64,000 bases of DNA from positions 14,700 to 78,699 of the forward strand of contig CAMLHZ010000014.1 in assembly GCA_946480085.1 (NCBI GenBank), given 5' to 3'. The translations under genes were made by a program, and so were the position numbers. Origin of the DNA: an uncultured Flavobacteriales bacterium. Lineage in GTDB: Bacteria > Bacteroidota > Bacteroidia > Flavobacteriales > Crocinitomicaceae. Shown here in pieces: positions 18,075-27,600 of the stretch. Every line of letters starts with the position of its first letter. Positions within the stretch are counted from its first letter, which is position 1. The notes under the pieces are model-generated. The model did no database searches, was not told where the DNA came from, and saw only the letters and a program-made list of their open reading frames with translations.

Positions 18075-18851
18075 CTAGCTCTTCTTTTTGAAGGCATGAA
18101 TTGCATTCACCGTAAAATCAGACAAAACCAATGTTCCGCTGATTCCAGCCCTTTCCAATAACAACTGATCCCAATGCTCCGTTCCTTGCCAGAACACTTT
18201 TTTCAATTCAGCCATTGCTTCCGGACTTGATTTTGCCAACTGTGTCGACAAACGAAGAATTTCTTCATCCATATCATCTTCAGTTTCAAAAACATCGGTA
18301 TACAATCCTTTTTTCATTGCCCAATCTGCAGTACGCCATTCTGTAGCGTTAATTGCCAACTGAGACATAGCGGAAAGTCCAATCTTACGCTCAACAGCTG
18401 GTCCAACCACAAATGGTCCGATTCCAACTGCCAATTCAGAAAGCTTTACGTCAGCATAACGCGTTGCATAACAATAGTCAACTGCAGAAGCAATTCCTAC
18501 TCCACCACCAACAGCTTTACCCTGAACACGTCCAATGATTAATTTCGGACATTTTCTACAAGCGTTGATGACCTGAGCAAATCCAGAGAAGAAAACCTTC
18601 CCTGTTTCCAGGTTATCAATTGCAATTAATTCATCAAAACTAGCTCCGGCACAGAATGCCTTATCGCCAGCAGATCGAAGAACAATTACCTTAACTTCCG
18701 GATTGTTTCCCATCTCGGTAATTGTTTCTGCTAGTAAACGCAAAATTTTTCCGGGAAGTGAGTTACTCATTGGGTGTCCAAACTCGATTGTTCCAACACC
18801 TTTATCATCTATCGACGTGTGTACGTGACCTTGATCAACAGCTTCTGACAT
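18075..18851 (-). CDS. Enoyl-CoA hydratase/isomerase family protein
   Basis: The 258 residues form one crotonase fold. The CoA-binding and oxyanion segments are AFCAGASFDEL near 65-75 and GRVQGKAVGGGVGIASAVDYCYAT near 107-130; SELAVGIGPFVVGP near 138-151 lies where hydratase catalytic Glu residues sit, and here reads ELAVGIGP, so hydratase rather than another crotonase activity is likely but not proven. The substrate may be an acyl-CoA from fatty-acid, phenylacetate or branched-chain breakdown; methylglutaconyl-CoA hydratases look similar. It is the second gene of a pair, 6 bases behind the RRM gene, an odd partnership that puts its expression under whatever controls the RNA-binding protein. 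Confidence 0.88.
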   Translation of the reverse strand: MSEAVDQGHVHTSIDDKGVGTIEFGHPMSNSLPGKILRLLAETITEMGNNPEVKVIVLRSAGDKAFCAGASFDELIAIDNLETGKVFFSGFAQVINACRKCPKLIIGRVQGKAVGGGVGIASAVDYCYATRYADVKLSELAVGIGPFVVGPAVERKIGLSAMSQLAINATEWRTADWAMKKGLYTDVFETEDDMDEEILRLSTQLAKSSPEAMAELKKVFWQGTEHWDQLLLERAGISGTLVLSDFTVNAIHAFKKKS

Positions 18852-18857
18852 GCTTAA

Positions 18858-19496
18858 TTACTCTTTTGTTCTACGTGGTCTTAATTTTCTTTCTCCAGAA
18901 TCTGAACTTCCTTCTGAAGATGATGGTTTATTTTCACCGCTCTGTCCTTCCGAGTTCCACGGCTTTCTTTCTCCTTGTCCTTCTGAATTCCATGGTTTAC
19001 GTTCTCCACTTGGTCTATCAGAATTCCAAGGTTTACGCTCACCACCTTGTCCGCCTGAATTCCATGGCTTTCTCTCGCCTTGACCTTCAGAATTCCACGG
19101 TTTGCGTTCTCCACCTCCAGAATTATTAGAACGGTATCCACCGCCTCCACCACCTTGACGTGGACCATTGAAGTTGCGCTGTCCGCCACCACCCTGGAAA
19201 GGTTTCTTTTGGAATGTTTTCTTTGGTTTGTCTTCGGGTTTTGGTCTGTTTGATTTTGGTGAAGCGATCTTTACATCTAAACTTCTTCCATTGACTTCAA
19301 AACCGTTCAATGCTTGAATAGCAGCAATTGCCTCTTCTGCACTTTCCATTTCAACGTATCCGAAACCTTTTGATTGTTTTGTTTTAGCATCAAAAACTAC
19401 ATGAGCTAAATGCACAGCACCAAACGCGGAAAACGTTACTTTCAAATCTTCAGACGTGATTTCCCAGTCCAGATTAGCAATAAAAATATTTGTCAT
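18858..19496 (-). CDS. RRM-domain RNA-binding protein with Gly-rich and GERKPWNS repeat tail
   Basis: The 212 residues contain one RNA recognition motif at 1-80, with RNP2 IFIANL (4-9) and RNP1 KGFGYVEM (43-50). A basic linker (about 80-100) and glycine runs follow, then five exact GERKPWNS units at 129-182 and two degenerate ones (GENKPSSS, GERKLRPR). Similar small RRM proteins are common in Bacteroidota and cyanobacteria, acting as RNA chaperones or post-transcriptional regulators; most have short Gly-rich tails, so the octapeptide repeat tail is unusual. The low-complexity, Arg/Trp/Tyr-rich tail suggests RNA binding or condensate formation (inference). The 5-prime leader overlaps a terminator hairpin. 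It is co-transcribed with the enoyl-CoA hydratase. Confidence 0.9.
   Translation of the reverse strand: MTNIFIANLDWEITSEDLKVTFSAFGAVHLAHVVFDAKTKQSKGFGYVEMESAEEAIAAIQALNGFEVNGRSLDVKIASPKSNRPKPEDKPKKTFQKKPFQGGGGQRNFNGPRQGGGGGGYRSNNSGGGERKPWNSEGQGERKPWNSGGQGGERKPWNSDRPSGERKPWNSEGQGERKPWNSEGQSGENKPSSSEGSSDSGERKLRPRRTKE
18951..19112 (-). repeat. In-gene GERKPWNS tandem repeat of the RRM protein
   Basis: Five copies of the octapeptide GERKPWNS are spaced by 3-4 residue linkers (starts at residues 129, 140, 152, 164, 175), a DNA period of 33-36 bases. Such a repeat can gain or lose units between strains. Confidence 0.88.
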
Positions 19497-19511
19497 TACC
19501 TAAAAATAAAA

Positions 19512-19540
19512 AAAGTGCTCAGCTTCACACTGAGCACTTT
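19512..19540 (-). terminator. Strong terminator hairpin directly upstream of the RRM gene
   Basis: The arms AAAGTGCTCAG and CTGAGCACTTT (11 bp perfect, 7-base loop) are followed on the minus strand by TTTTATTTTTA. It terminates the coiled-coil gene ending at 19551, but only 15 bases separate it from the RRM start codon at 19496. Confidence 0.9.
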
Positions 19541-19541
19541 A

Positions 19542-19549
19542 CAAAACTA
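19542..19549 (-). promoter_or_regulatory. Candidate promoter -7 box of the RRM gene
   Basis: The minus strand reads TAGTTTTG, an exact TAnnTTTG match, ending one base before the terminator hairpin. A start site 5-7 bases further on would fall inside the hairpin's first arm. A TTG upstream on the minus strand is about 27 bases away, too far to be a good -33 element. Confidence 0.4.
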
Positions 19550-19550
19550 A

Positions 19551-20513
19551 CTATTTTAAACTAAATGCGTCCGTTCCAATTACAGAACCATCACAATAAA
19601 TTTTAACCTTGTACGATCCAGCTGTCGGCTCTTCACCGTTGAAATCGTAATAGATTGATACATCTAATGCTTTATTACCGTATTGAACTTCACGTTTTGC
19701 AGAGTAAACTACACCGTTATCAGATCCACCACTTCTACCTTGAAGCACTTTTCCTGAAGGATCAGTAATTTGAAGGTAAAGTACACGTTGACCTGCTTCA
19801 GCGATATCATTTTCTCCAATAGTAAATGATGAAATTGCCTGCACACAGTTACGCGCTTTTGTCGTAGGTTCTGGTGTGTCATTCATTTTCATACGTTGAC
19901 CTGTAGAATTGAAACCGTAAGCTTTCAACTTCGCAGCAACATCTACTTTCGCTTTTTGTGTAGCTGCATCATCTTTGAACTGATCGCGTTCAACTTTCGT
20001 ATCTGTCAACTCGGCTGTAGTTTTATCCAAGTCTGTAGACAATTGAACGTTTTTCGTATTCAACTCGTCAATTTGACGAACGTAATCACGCATAATTGCA
20101 CGTAACGTTTCATTTTCACGTTGCAACTTCGCGTACAACGAAGCAGTTACTTTACCATTTTTCTTAGCTGTTTCCAATTCAGTGATCAATCCCTGAATCT
20201 TATCCTGCTGTGCTTTCATAGCCTCTTGATCTTCTGCACGTCCCAATTCACGAATTTTGTCGTAATCCGACATCATGTTTTTGAAATCTGTCATTAAATC
20301 ATCGGTCATTCCGTCACCCATCATCGGAGCCATCATTTGATTCATTGCCTCCATGTCCTTCTCAGCATTTTCCAACTTGGTTCTAGTTTCTGCTAATTCA
20401 CCTCGTGTGGAATACCATAAGTAAGACATCACCCCCGTCACTGCCAGTAAAAAAACGATAATCGCTGTAAATACTGGCTTCAAATTTCTCTCTTGTTCTT
20501 CTGACATAACCAT
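19551..20513 (-). CDS. Membrane-anchored coiled-coil protein of unknown function
   Basis: This is a 320-residue protein of a type seen in many Flavobacteriales but without known role. A single N-terminal membrane helix (about 15-33, FTAIIVFLLAVTGVMSYLW) is followed by a long heptad-rich coiled coil (about 38-200; ELAETRTKLENAEKDMEAM, YAKLQRENETLRAIM, VQLSTDLDKTTAEL). A C-terminal beta domain (about 215-320) ends VKIYCDGSVIGTDAFSLK. A methionine-rich patch (MNQMMAPMMGDGMTDDLM) sits near 57-75. The bulk would be periplasmic. ATG at 20513 or 20507 are both possible; a promoter lies close upstream. It ends in a strong terminator. Confidence 0.75.
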   Translation of the reverse strand: MVMSEEQERNLKPVFTAIIVFLLAVTGVMSYLWYSTRGELAETRTKLENAEKDMEAMNQMMAPMMGDGMTDDLMTDFKNMMSDYDKIRELGRAEDQEAMKAQQDKIQGLITELETAKKNGKVTASLYAKLQRENETLRAIMRDYVRQIDELNTKNVQLSTDLDKTTAELTDTKVERDQFKDDAATQKAKVDVAAKLKAYGFNSTGQRMKMNDTPEPTTKARNCVQAISSFTIGENDIAEAGQRVLYLQITDPSGKVLQGRSGGSDNGVVYSAKREVQYGNKALDVSIYYDFNGEEPTAGSYKVKIYCDGSVIGTDAFSLK

Positions 20514-20525
20514 TTAATTTTAATA

Positions 20526-20554
20526 CAAATATATAAAAGTGGTTGGTTGAACAA
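20526..20554 (-). promoter_or_regulatory. Promoter of the coiled-coil protein gene
   Basis: Minus strand TTG at 20554-20552, an 18-base spacer, then TATATTTG at 20533-20526: both halves of the Bacteroidota consensus at an accepted spacing. The ATG at 20513 is 12 bases after the -7 box. Confidence 0.6.
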
Positions 20555-20653
20555 CTCAATCTGCACAAATCCAACTTCGGAAACAAATTAAATTCTCTAT
20601 TTCGTGTTTACCAAGCTTCTATTGTTAAGTTATGATAAATCGTAACAAATGTT

Positions 20654-22162
20654 TCATTTTCTTAACAAATCGGGAAGCCAATTTTCCGTAGCATTTTGAA
20701 TTGAAACCGGCCGAAGCCAACGCAGCACTGCATCTGAGCCAACAGAGGTAAGAAAAGATGAGGAACTTGGAAATGGTCCACCGTGCTGCTGAGCAACGCT
20801 AACTTCTACCCCAGTTGGAACTCCATTTACTATGATTCGCCCAACTTTATGTTGATATATTGGTAATAAAAAATTGAAATTTCTTTGAGAATTGGTAAAT
20901 ACACTCCCAGTTAATTGTCCTTCCAGAACATTTAATGAGCTGATTACCTCAGTCATCGAATCACATTCCACCAGACAAATAAAAGCACCGAAAACTTCCT
21001 CGTGAAAAACAGGATCAACCATAAATTGTTCGCTTGAAACTAAAACTGCCGACGGACAAATACTATTGGAAGTAATTTTTCCTTCTAACAACAGCTCAGC
21101 TTTACTCTTTATCTCAGTAATTCTGGTTTGATAATTCTTCAAAATCCCTTTTCCAAGCATCACCTGCGGAGCTATTTTGGAAAGTCCTTCAAGTAGATAA
21201 TTAACGAATTCAACACGTTTGATCGACCTCTCCAAAAACAATATTCCAGGTGAAGTACAAAATTGTCCGGCATTCTGACTTATTGAAATTACCAATTTGT
21301 CTGCGATGGTTTTAAAGTCAGATTCCATTGCATCAGCGCAAATCACCACTGGATTGACACTTCCCATTTCAGCATAAACAGGAATTGGAATTTTCCGTTG
21401 ATTCGAAAAATCGATCAAAGCTTTTCCACCAGCAATGCTTCCAGTAAACCCAACAGCTTGAATAAAGTCATGCTTTACCAATTGTTCACCAACAGTAAAA
21501 TCAATTGCGTTCAGTTGAGAAAAAACACCTTCCGGCATATCGGTCTTCTTCGCTGCATCCATAATACATTGAGCAGAAAGAGAGGCCGTATTGGGATGAA
21601 GAGCATGCGCCTTTACAATTACAGGACAACCAGCAACCAAAGCAGAGGCAACATCACCTCCGAGTGTTGAATAAGCGAATGGAAAATTACTAGCTCCAAA
21701 AACAACGACTGGTCCAATAGGAACATTCATTTTTCTTAAATCGAAGGTACGATACGGATTGTCTTTTTGAGATCTATCGATTTTTACCTGAAACGCGTAT
21801 TCTGAACGAACAGCTTCAGCATATTGTTCAAATTGATAAATGGAACGATTCAGCTCCGTTTTTGCTCTTTCAAAAGGCAAACCAGTTTCCATTGTCATCA
21901 GTTCGCAAAGCAGATCGAAATTGTTTTGAATCTCTGCTACGATAGTAGAAATGAATTTCAGTCGTTTTTCAATTGGAGGCGATGAATAAAGAGGAAACGC
22001 CTTTTGAGCAATTTCACATGCTTCATTTACTTCTTCTGATGTTGCCTGAACAAATTGATTTGGAATCTCTTGCTCCAGTGCGGGATTGACACCAAAAAAG
22101 AATCGGTTACCCGCACTTTTAAGCGAATAACCGATTACATTCTTTCCCGAAGGATATTTCAT
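20654..22162 (-). CDS. Aldehyde dehydrogenase, 2-oxoglutarate-semialdehyde dehydrogenase type
   Basis: The 502-residue NAD(P)-dependent dehydrogenase oxidises an aldehyde to an acid in the cytosol. Glu265 in YAEMGSVNPV and the nucleophile Cys302 in QNAGQFCTSPG are present, with the cofactor-binding FGASNFPFAYSTLGGD and FTGSIAGGKAL. The GQFCTSPG and PIPVYAEMGS signatures match the branch containing 2,5-dioxovalerate (alpha-ketoglutaric semialdehyde) dehydrogenases, used in pentose/uronate or hydroxyproline catabolism. The exact substrate is inferred. Start is the ATG at 22162; an in-frame TTG at 22225 would add 21 residues without support. No pathway partners are adjacent. Confidence 0.87.
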   Translation of the reverse strand: MKYPSGKNVIGYSLKSAGNRFFFGVNPALEQEIPNQFVQATSEEVNEACEIAQKAFPLYSSPPIEKRLKFISTIVAEIQNNFDLLCELMTMETGLPFERAKTELNRSIYQFEQYAEAVRSEYAFQVKIDRSQKDNPYRTFDLRKMNVPIGPVVVFGASNFPFAYSTLGGDVASALVAGCPVIVKAHALHPNTASLSAQCIMDAAKKTDMPEGVFSQLNAIDFTVGEQLVKHDFIQAVGFTGSIAGGKALIDFSNQRKIPIPVYAEMGSVNPVVICADAMESDFKTIADKLVISISQNAGQFCTSPGILFLERSIKRVEFVNYLLEGLSKIAPQVMLGKGILKNYQTRITEIKSKAELLLEGKITSNSICPSAVLVSSEQFMVDPVFHEEVFGAFICLVECDSMTEVISSLNVLEGQLTGSVFTNSQRNFNFLLPIYQHKVGRIIVNGVPTGVEVSVAQQHGGPFPSSSSFLTSVGSDAVLRWLRPVSIQNATENWLPDLLRK

Positions 22163-22297
22163 TGAATCTGTTTTAATTTGTCTGATAAAATCAATTATCG
22201 CGTATTTTTGAGTGAATTGAGGCAAATTTCACAGCCATAGTTGGCGATTCTGGCGAAGAAATTGAACGAAAATACAGTCAAAAAGACGCATAAGAAT

Positions 22298-22314
22298 AAA
22301 GTTGAGACAACTTT
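22298..22314 (-). terminator. Likely terminator of the pssA-purS unit
   Basis: The arms AAAGTTG and CAACTTT pair around a 3-base loop, 11 bases after the purS stop; on the minus strand it is followed by a modest U-rich stretch (TTTATTCTTAT). Confidence 0.55.
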
Positions 22315-22325
22315 AAACAGATTCT

Positions 22326-22577
22326 CTATTCTGCAGTTACAGAGAATGTGTAGCTTTCCATAATTTGGTTTGAAAGAAGCTTTTTACAAGCCTCTTCAAC
22401 TTTACTTGTTGCTTCAGCCTCGTTTGAAGCTTCAACAAATAAGCGTACGTGACGACCAATACGAACTCCTGAAATTTCAGGTAAACCAATGGTTGGCATA
22501 CTGTTACTAACTGCTTTCCCTTGAGGATCTAACAATGCGTCTAATGGCATTACATCGATTTCTGCTTTGAATTTCAT
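22326..22577 (-). CDS. purS: Phosphoribosylformylglycinamidine synthase subunit PurS
   Basis: PurS is the small subunit that lets PurQ channel ammonia to PurL in the fourth step of purine synthesis. The 83 residues match the family length and pattern: FKAEIDVMPLDALLDPQGKAV at the N-terminus, the central VSGVRIGRHVRL-like segment (here ISGVRIGRHVRLFVEA) and the C-terminal ACKKLLSNQIMESYTF. The start overlaps the pssA stop by four bases (ATGA), so translation is coupled to a phospholipid gene rather than to purL or purQ, neither of which is in the window. Another purine gene, purC, is 38 kb away. Confidence 0.92.
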   Translation of the reverse strand: MKFKAEIDVMPLDALLDPQGKAVSNSMPTIGLPEISGVRIGRHVRLFVEASNEAEATSKVEEACKKLLSNQIMESYTFSVTAE

Positions 22578-23431
22578 GCGTTCGTTTTTTTCCGAAGAAG
22601 ATTATTAATGAATGATAATTTCAGGTACAAAATTATAATAATTGGAATGGACCAGAACAATAAAGTAGGAATAAGTATTCCACAACTTATTAAGAATATG
22701 TATCTGATCTCGTTTCCAGCCCATTTGAATGACTTGAATTTCAAGGCAAACAAAGGTAATTCAGACACCAACATTAAGGACATTACCACAATGATTGGAA
22801 TCAAAACCCAAGGCTGAATCAACCACATAATTAGGTTATGCTCCCAACCCGTGGTATTCCCGTAATGCGTTAACAACAGCGGAAACGCCATAAAGAAAAT
22901 GGTGTTTGCCGGAGTTGGAAGCCCAATAAATGATTCTGATTGGCGTGTATCGATATTGAATTTTGCAAGGCGGAATAGGGAGAAAAATGTGATAATTAAC
23001 GCTGCAAATGGCAACATGACTTGAGTATAATCCATTTGAAACATAGAAACTTGTGTTCCAGAAAGAGACATTTCCCATGCATTAGACGAAACAAAGCACA
23101 TCGCAAGCATTGAAGATTGATCAAAAACACTATCCATCCCTATTGAATATAAATCTTTACTCAAAACTGAAAAGACCAGAACGAAAAGCATAATAATCCC
23201 TGGTGCCAAACCAAAAGAGATCATATCCGCCAAAGAATCGAGCTGTTTACCTAGTTCTCCCTGTTGTTTCAGAATTCGTGCAAGGAAACCATCTAAGAAA
23301 TCCAAAATCGCAGCGAGAAAAATGAAATAAGGTGCAATATCAATTCTTCCTGCAAAGGCAAGAATGATTGCAAAAACACCACAAAGCATGTTACCGGCTG
23401 TAAATAAGTTAGGTATATTGAACATTTTCAT
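22574..23431 (-). CDS. pssA: CDP-diacylglycerol-serine O-phosphatidyltransferase
   Basis: This integral membrane enzyme makes phosphatidylserine, the precursor of phosphatidylethanolamine. The CDP-alcohol phosphatidyltransferase motif is complete: Asp44, Asp47-Gly48, Ala51-Arg52, Gly61, Asp65 and Asp69 in DFLDGFLAR through LDSLADM, which bind the two metals and CDP. About seven to eight hydrophobic helices follow through 285 residues, with a basic C-terminus (LLRKKTNA). The N-terminal NIPNLFTAGNMLCGVFAI is characteristic of the Bacillus-type PssA. purS overlaps its stop codon. Confidence 0.95.
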   Translation of the reverse strand: MKMFNIPNLFTAGNMLCGVFAIILAFAGRIDIAPYFIFLAAILDFLDGFLARILKQQGELGKQLDSLADMISFGLAPGIIMLFVLVFSVLSKDLYSIGMDSVFDQSSMLAMCFVSSNAWEMSLSGTQVSMFQMDYTQVMLPFAALIITFFSLFRLAKFNIDTRQSESFIGLPTPANTIFFMAFPLLLTHYGNTTGWEHNLIMWLIQPWVLIPIIVVMSLMLVSELPLFALKFKSFKWAGNEIRYIFLISCGILIPTLLFWSIPIIIILYLKLSFINNLLRKKTNA

Positions 23432-23564
23432 AGAATGAATGAATATTGGATGCTACAAATTCTTCTTAAAAGCGTAAATTTACTCTTGATTTTAAGATTT
23501 CGCTGATCGAATGCAATTTTTTAAGCTTTTATAAGTTATTGCAACAGCAGAAAGAAAAAAGTTT

Positions 23565-24668
23565 ATGAAGCAAACCCTCATTGTTCTAACAACAGCATTA
23601 ACTGCTGTATTTGGCTTCGGTCAATCCGACGTAGCACCTAAATACTCCAACGAATTTTTACAAATTGGTGTAGGTGCGGATGCACTTGGCCTTTCAAACG
23701 CAGTTGTAGCACAAACACGCGGTGTAACCAGTGGTTATTGGAATCCAGCTGGTTTAACCGGTACAGACAAATGGCTCGATGTAAGTCTAATGCACTCTGA
23801 ATACTTTGCTGGTATTGCGAAATACGATTACATTGGATTGGCGCATCAAATTGACGATAAAAGTTCTGCCGGACTATCTATTATCCGATTTGCAGTTGAC
23901 GATATCCCAAACACAACTCAGCTTATTGACAATGAAGGAAATGTGGATTATGATAGAATCACAACATTCACAGCTTCAGATATGGCATTTTTGTTCTCTT
24001 ACGCCAGAAAACTTCCAGTTGAAGGATTAAGCGTAGGAGGGAATTTCAAGATCATTCACAGAAAAGCGGGTGATTTCGCAAAATCATGGGGATTTGGAAT
24101 TGACGCCGGAGCGACATACGAAATTGAAAACAAGTGGAAATTTGGTGCAGTTGTTCGGGATGTTACCTCAACATTCAATGCATGGATCTTTACATTAGAT
24201 GATGCTACCAAAGAAGTTTTTCAGGCTACTGGAAATGAAATCCCTCAAAATGGACTCGAACTCACTTTACCCAGAATTATTTTAGGAGGTTACAGAAAGG
24301 TTGAATTTGGTTCAAAAGGTCTTTATAGTTCAGGAGAATTAGATATTGACTTTACAACTGACGGAAGAAGAAACACCTTATTTCAAACAGGCTTGATCAG
24401 TGGCGACCCACATTTGGGACTGGCTTTCGGATTCAAAGACATTGTTTGTTTAAGAGGCGGTATTTCTAATCTGCAATACGAGAAGGATTTTGACGACAAA
24501 AAGCACTTGACCATTCAGCCGAATATTGGAATTGGGCTTCATTTCAAAAATGTATACCTCGATTACGCATTTACGGATATTGGCGATCAAAGTACCGCAC
24601 TTTACTCTCATGTGATTTCACTTCGTCTACTACTTAATAAACCCGCCAACGCGATTGTACCTCAATAA
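23565..24668 (+). CDS. PorV/PorQ-family outer-membrane beta-barrel protein
   Basis: The 367 residues form an FadL-like outer-membrane barrel of the PorV/PorQ family, the T9SS components that shuttle or retain cargo at the cell surface. A signal peptide (about 1-20) is followed by the hallmark FLQIGVGADALGLSNAVVAQ, then GVTSGYWNPAGLTG, and alternating beta strands to the end (YLDYAFTDIGDQSTALYSHVISLRL). It is 8 bases upstream of a giant PorU-like gene. In F. johnsoniae the core order is porU then porV next to gldJ (from memory); here the order is reversed, the genes are longer and gldJ is absent. I therefore read the pair as the accessory PorV-like/PorU2 type, not the core genes. Confidence 0.85.
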   Translation: MKQTLIVLTTALTAVFGFGQSDVAPKYSNEFLQIGVGADALGLSNAVVAQTRGVTSGYWNPAGLTGTDKWLDVSLMHSEYFAGIAKYDYIGLAHQIDDKSSAGLSIIRFAVDDIPNTTQLIDNEGNVDYDRITTFTASDMAFLFSYARKLPVEGLSVGGNFKIIHRKAGDFAKSWGFGIDAGATYEIENKWKFGAVVRDVTSTFNAWIFTLDDATKEVFQATGNEIPQNGLELTLPRIILGGYRKVEFGSKGLYSSGELDIDFTTDGRRNTLFQTGLISGDPHLGLAFGFKDIVCLRGGISNLQYEKDFDDKKHLTIQPNIGIGLHFKNVYLDYAFTDIGDQSTALYSHVISLRLLLNKPANAIVPQ

Positions 24669-24676
24669 ATGAGCTT

Positions 24677-27600
24677 ATGAAAAATCTTTATCTATTCTTG
24701 CTTTTTTGCTGCTTAGCCGTAACTGGTCGTGCTCAAACATACGGTAACGAATGGATAGATTATTCCCAGAAGTATTACAAATTCGATGTGCTTCAAAGTG
24801 GTTTATTTAAGATCGATTACAATACACTTGTTGCTGCAGGAGTTCCTGTTGCAAGCATTCTCTCTTCAGAATTTCAAATATTTGGTCGCGACAAAGAGGT
24901 TCCATTATATGTTGTAGATAATAATGATAACACATTCGATTCGGGTGATTATTTTGTTTTTGCCGCGAAGAAAAATGATGGCTGGCTGGATTCTACGATC
25001 TATAACAATCCTGCAGGAATGGCCAATCCGGGTGTCAGCCTGATTAATGACACCATTCATTACTTTTTCAGCTGGAAACCTGGCGGAACAGGATTGAGAT
25101 ACAATCTAGTTACGGATACCGATTACAACTCTTTTACTCCAATTAATTACGTTCTTAAAGAAGTAAGGTCAGAATACTTCAGTGAATATTTCGACGGAAT
25201 CGTAAGTAACGATGCTGTTGGAAGTGCTTACTGTAATGGTGAAGGTTATGGTTTCGGCCCGCTTTTAAATACCGGAACAGCTATCGAAACTCAAAACATC
25301 GGTATTCAAACGCCGAATTTATATAGTGGAACTGATGCCCCCCAACCTAAGTTTGAGTTTCGATCATCCAGCGCTTCAAATTCAGAGTCTAACTCCGTAT
25401 ACAATCACCACTTACGTGTCACGTTCGGACCAGTTCAGTTGATCGATTCGTCCTGGTACGGATATCAACAACACATCAAAACGCAGCTTTTACCTCACAA
25501 TGTATTGAGCAACGGAACATCAACTTTTCAGTTCAGTATTATTGGTGATGTTACTGCGGTCTTAGACCGACAAGCTATAACTTACACGAATCTTGTTTAC
25601 AACAGACAATTAAACTCGGGAGGTTTAACTTCAGACGCCTTTACAGTTCTGAATAACAGCTTAGAAACCAAGTCGCGTTTAGATCTATTGAATTTCAATT
25701 CATCCAGTTCATTTGCCGTTTATGAAAATGGCGGATTACCGAGAATTCAGTTTTCCACCATCAACTCAGGAACACATCAGTTCCTAATACCAAATAGCAC
25801 CAGCTCGGACAGGACTCCGGTTCAAGTATTTGGGTTAGATCAAACAATCGCAGTAACAACATTGTTACCAGTTAACGGAACAGGGTCATTTAATGATTAC
25901 AGTTTAGTTGCGGCAGATTCCATGTTGATCATCATTACGCATCCGATATTTTCTGCGGCGGCAAACAATTACAAAACATACCGACAATCTGCAGCAGGAG
26001 GCGCATATCCAACAGCCTTGGTTTACTTCAATGATATTTCTGAACAGTTTGGAGGTGGAGTTCCAATGCATCCTGCAGCCATACGAAGATTTGTAAACTA
26101 CCTGTACAACATTACAACCGTAAAACCTGCAGCGTTGTTATTACTTGGAAAAGGAGTTGTTCCTTTTGAACACAGATCTACTCCATCCATTGCACAATAC
26201 AACCTGGTTCCAACATTGGGCTATCCGGGTTCCGACATCGCAATTACTTCCGGACTCGGAAACACAATTTACGATCCCTTGATTCCAACTGGTCGAATTT
26301 CAGTTTACACCAATACGGAATTACAAAATTATTTGGATAAAGTCATTCAGTACGATAGTTATCAGGTAAGCAACGCATTGAACTTTGAAACCAATCTTAA
26401 CAATCAGAAGCAAATTCTTCATTTCGTAGGTGGTTCGAGCGCCAGTCAGCAAAACCAGTTTCAGGGCTTCATGAATAATATGAAGAATATTATTGAAGAC
26501 AGTTTGTATGCAGGAAATGTGATCAACTATTTCAAAACAACAAGTAATCCACTCGATCCAACAGTTGTTGCCGGAGTCACTGAAATTATCTCCAGTGGGG
26601 TTTCTCTAATGACTTTTTTCGGTCACGCTGCTGCTTCAAACAATGGATTCGAAATAAATATTGACGAACCGAGCAATTGGAACAATCAGGGCAAATACCC
26701 AATCGTAATTGGGAACTCTTGTCACAATGGAAACCTGTATGCTGCGAATTACCTTTCCACTTCTGAACAGTTTGTAAACACACCTCAAGAAGGTGCAATT
26801 GCGTTCATTTCGAGTGTTGGAATTGGCTATGCCGATCATTTATCATATTACTCAACGGAACTGTACAGGCACTTTTCTAACAAAAGTTTTGGTATGCCAA
26901 TTGGCTATCAAATGAAGGAGGCAATCAGAGATCTGCAAGCTCCTAATCAGAACATCTACTTTGAGACTACTTATCAGCAAATGGCGTTGAACGGTGACCC
27001 ATTGATCAAATTAAACTTTCAACGAAAACCTGAAATTTCAATTCAATCCAGTGACATCTCTTTTTCGCCAACAACGATTGATCTGAATACTCCGGAAATT
27101 AACGTTCAGTTTAAGATCAAAAATCTTGGTGCCGCAATTAATGATTCGATTCTAGTTGAGGTAAGACGAAATTTCCCGCAAAGCAATGATGATTCTTTGA
27201 TCTCATTTTACATACCGCAGTTAAATTACGATACGGTAATCACAAAATCATTTCCACTTCAACCGGAAATCAGCGGTGGAATTAACCAATTTACTGTAAG
27301 CGTTGATCTACCAACCGTATATCAGGAAGGTTTTGAAGAAATTACCAACAACAACGCAAGTGCTAATCTTTTTGTCCCAATTGGTGGAATCAATCCCATC
27401 TGGCCATACAATTATGCGGTTGTTCCTTACGACACAGTTACAGTCAAAGCTTCAACTATCAATCCAATTGCAAGCCTAAATACTTATTTATTTGAGTTAG
27501 ACACCACAGATACCTACGACAGTCCGCAATTGCGTAAATTCTCAGTAACTGAACTTGGTGGAGTAAAATCCGTACCATATGCATCATGGTTAAACAATTC

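Noticed and set aside
20580..20653. Possible terminator of the aldehyde dehydrogenase gene (TTGTTA...TAACAA)
   Set aside because: Six-base arms with a long loop and no U tract; too weak to call.
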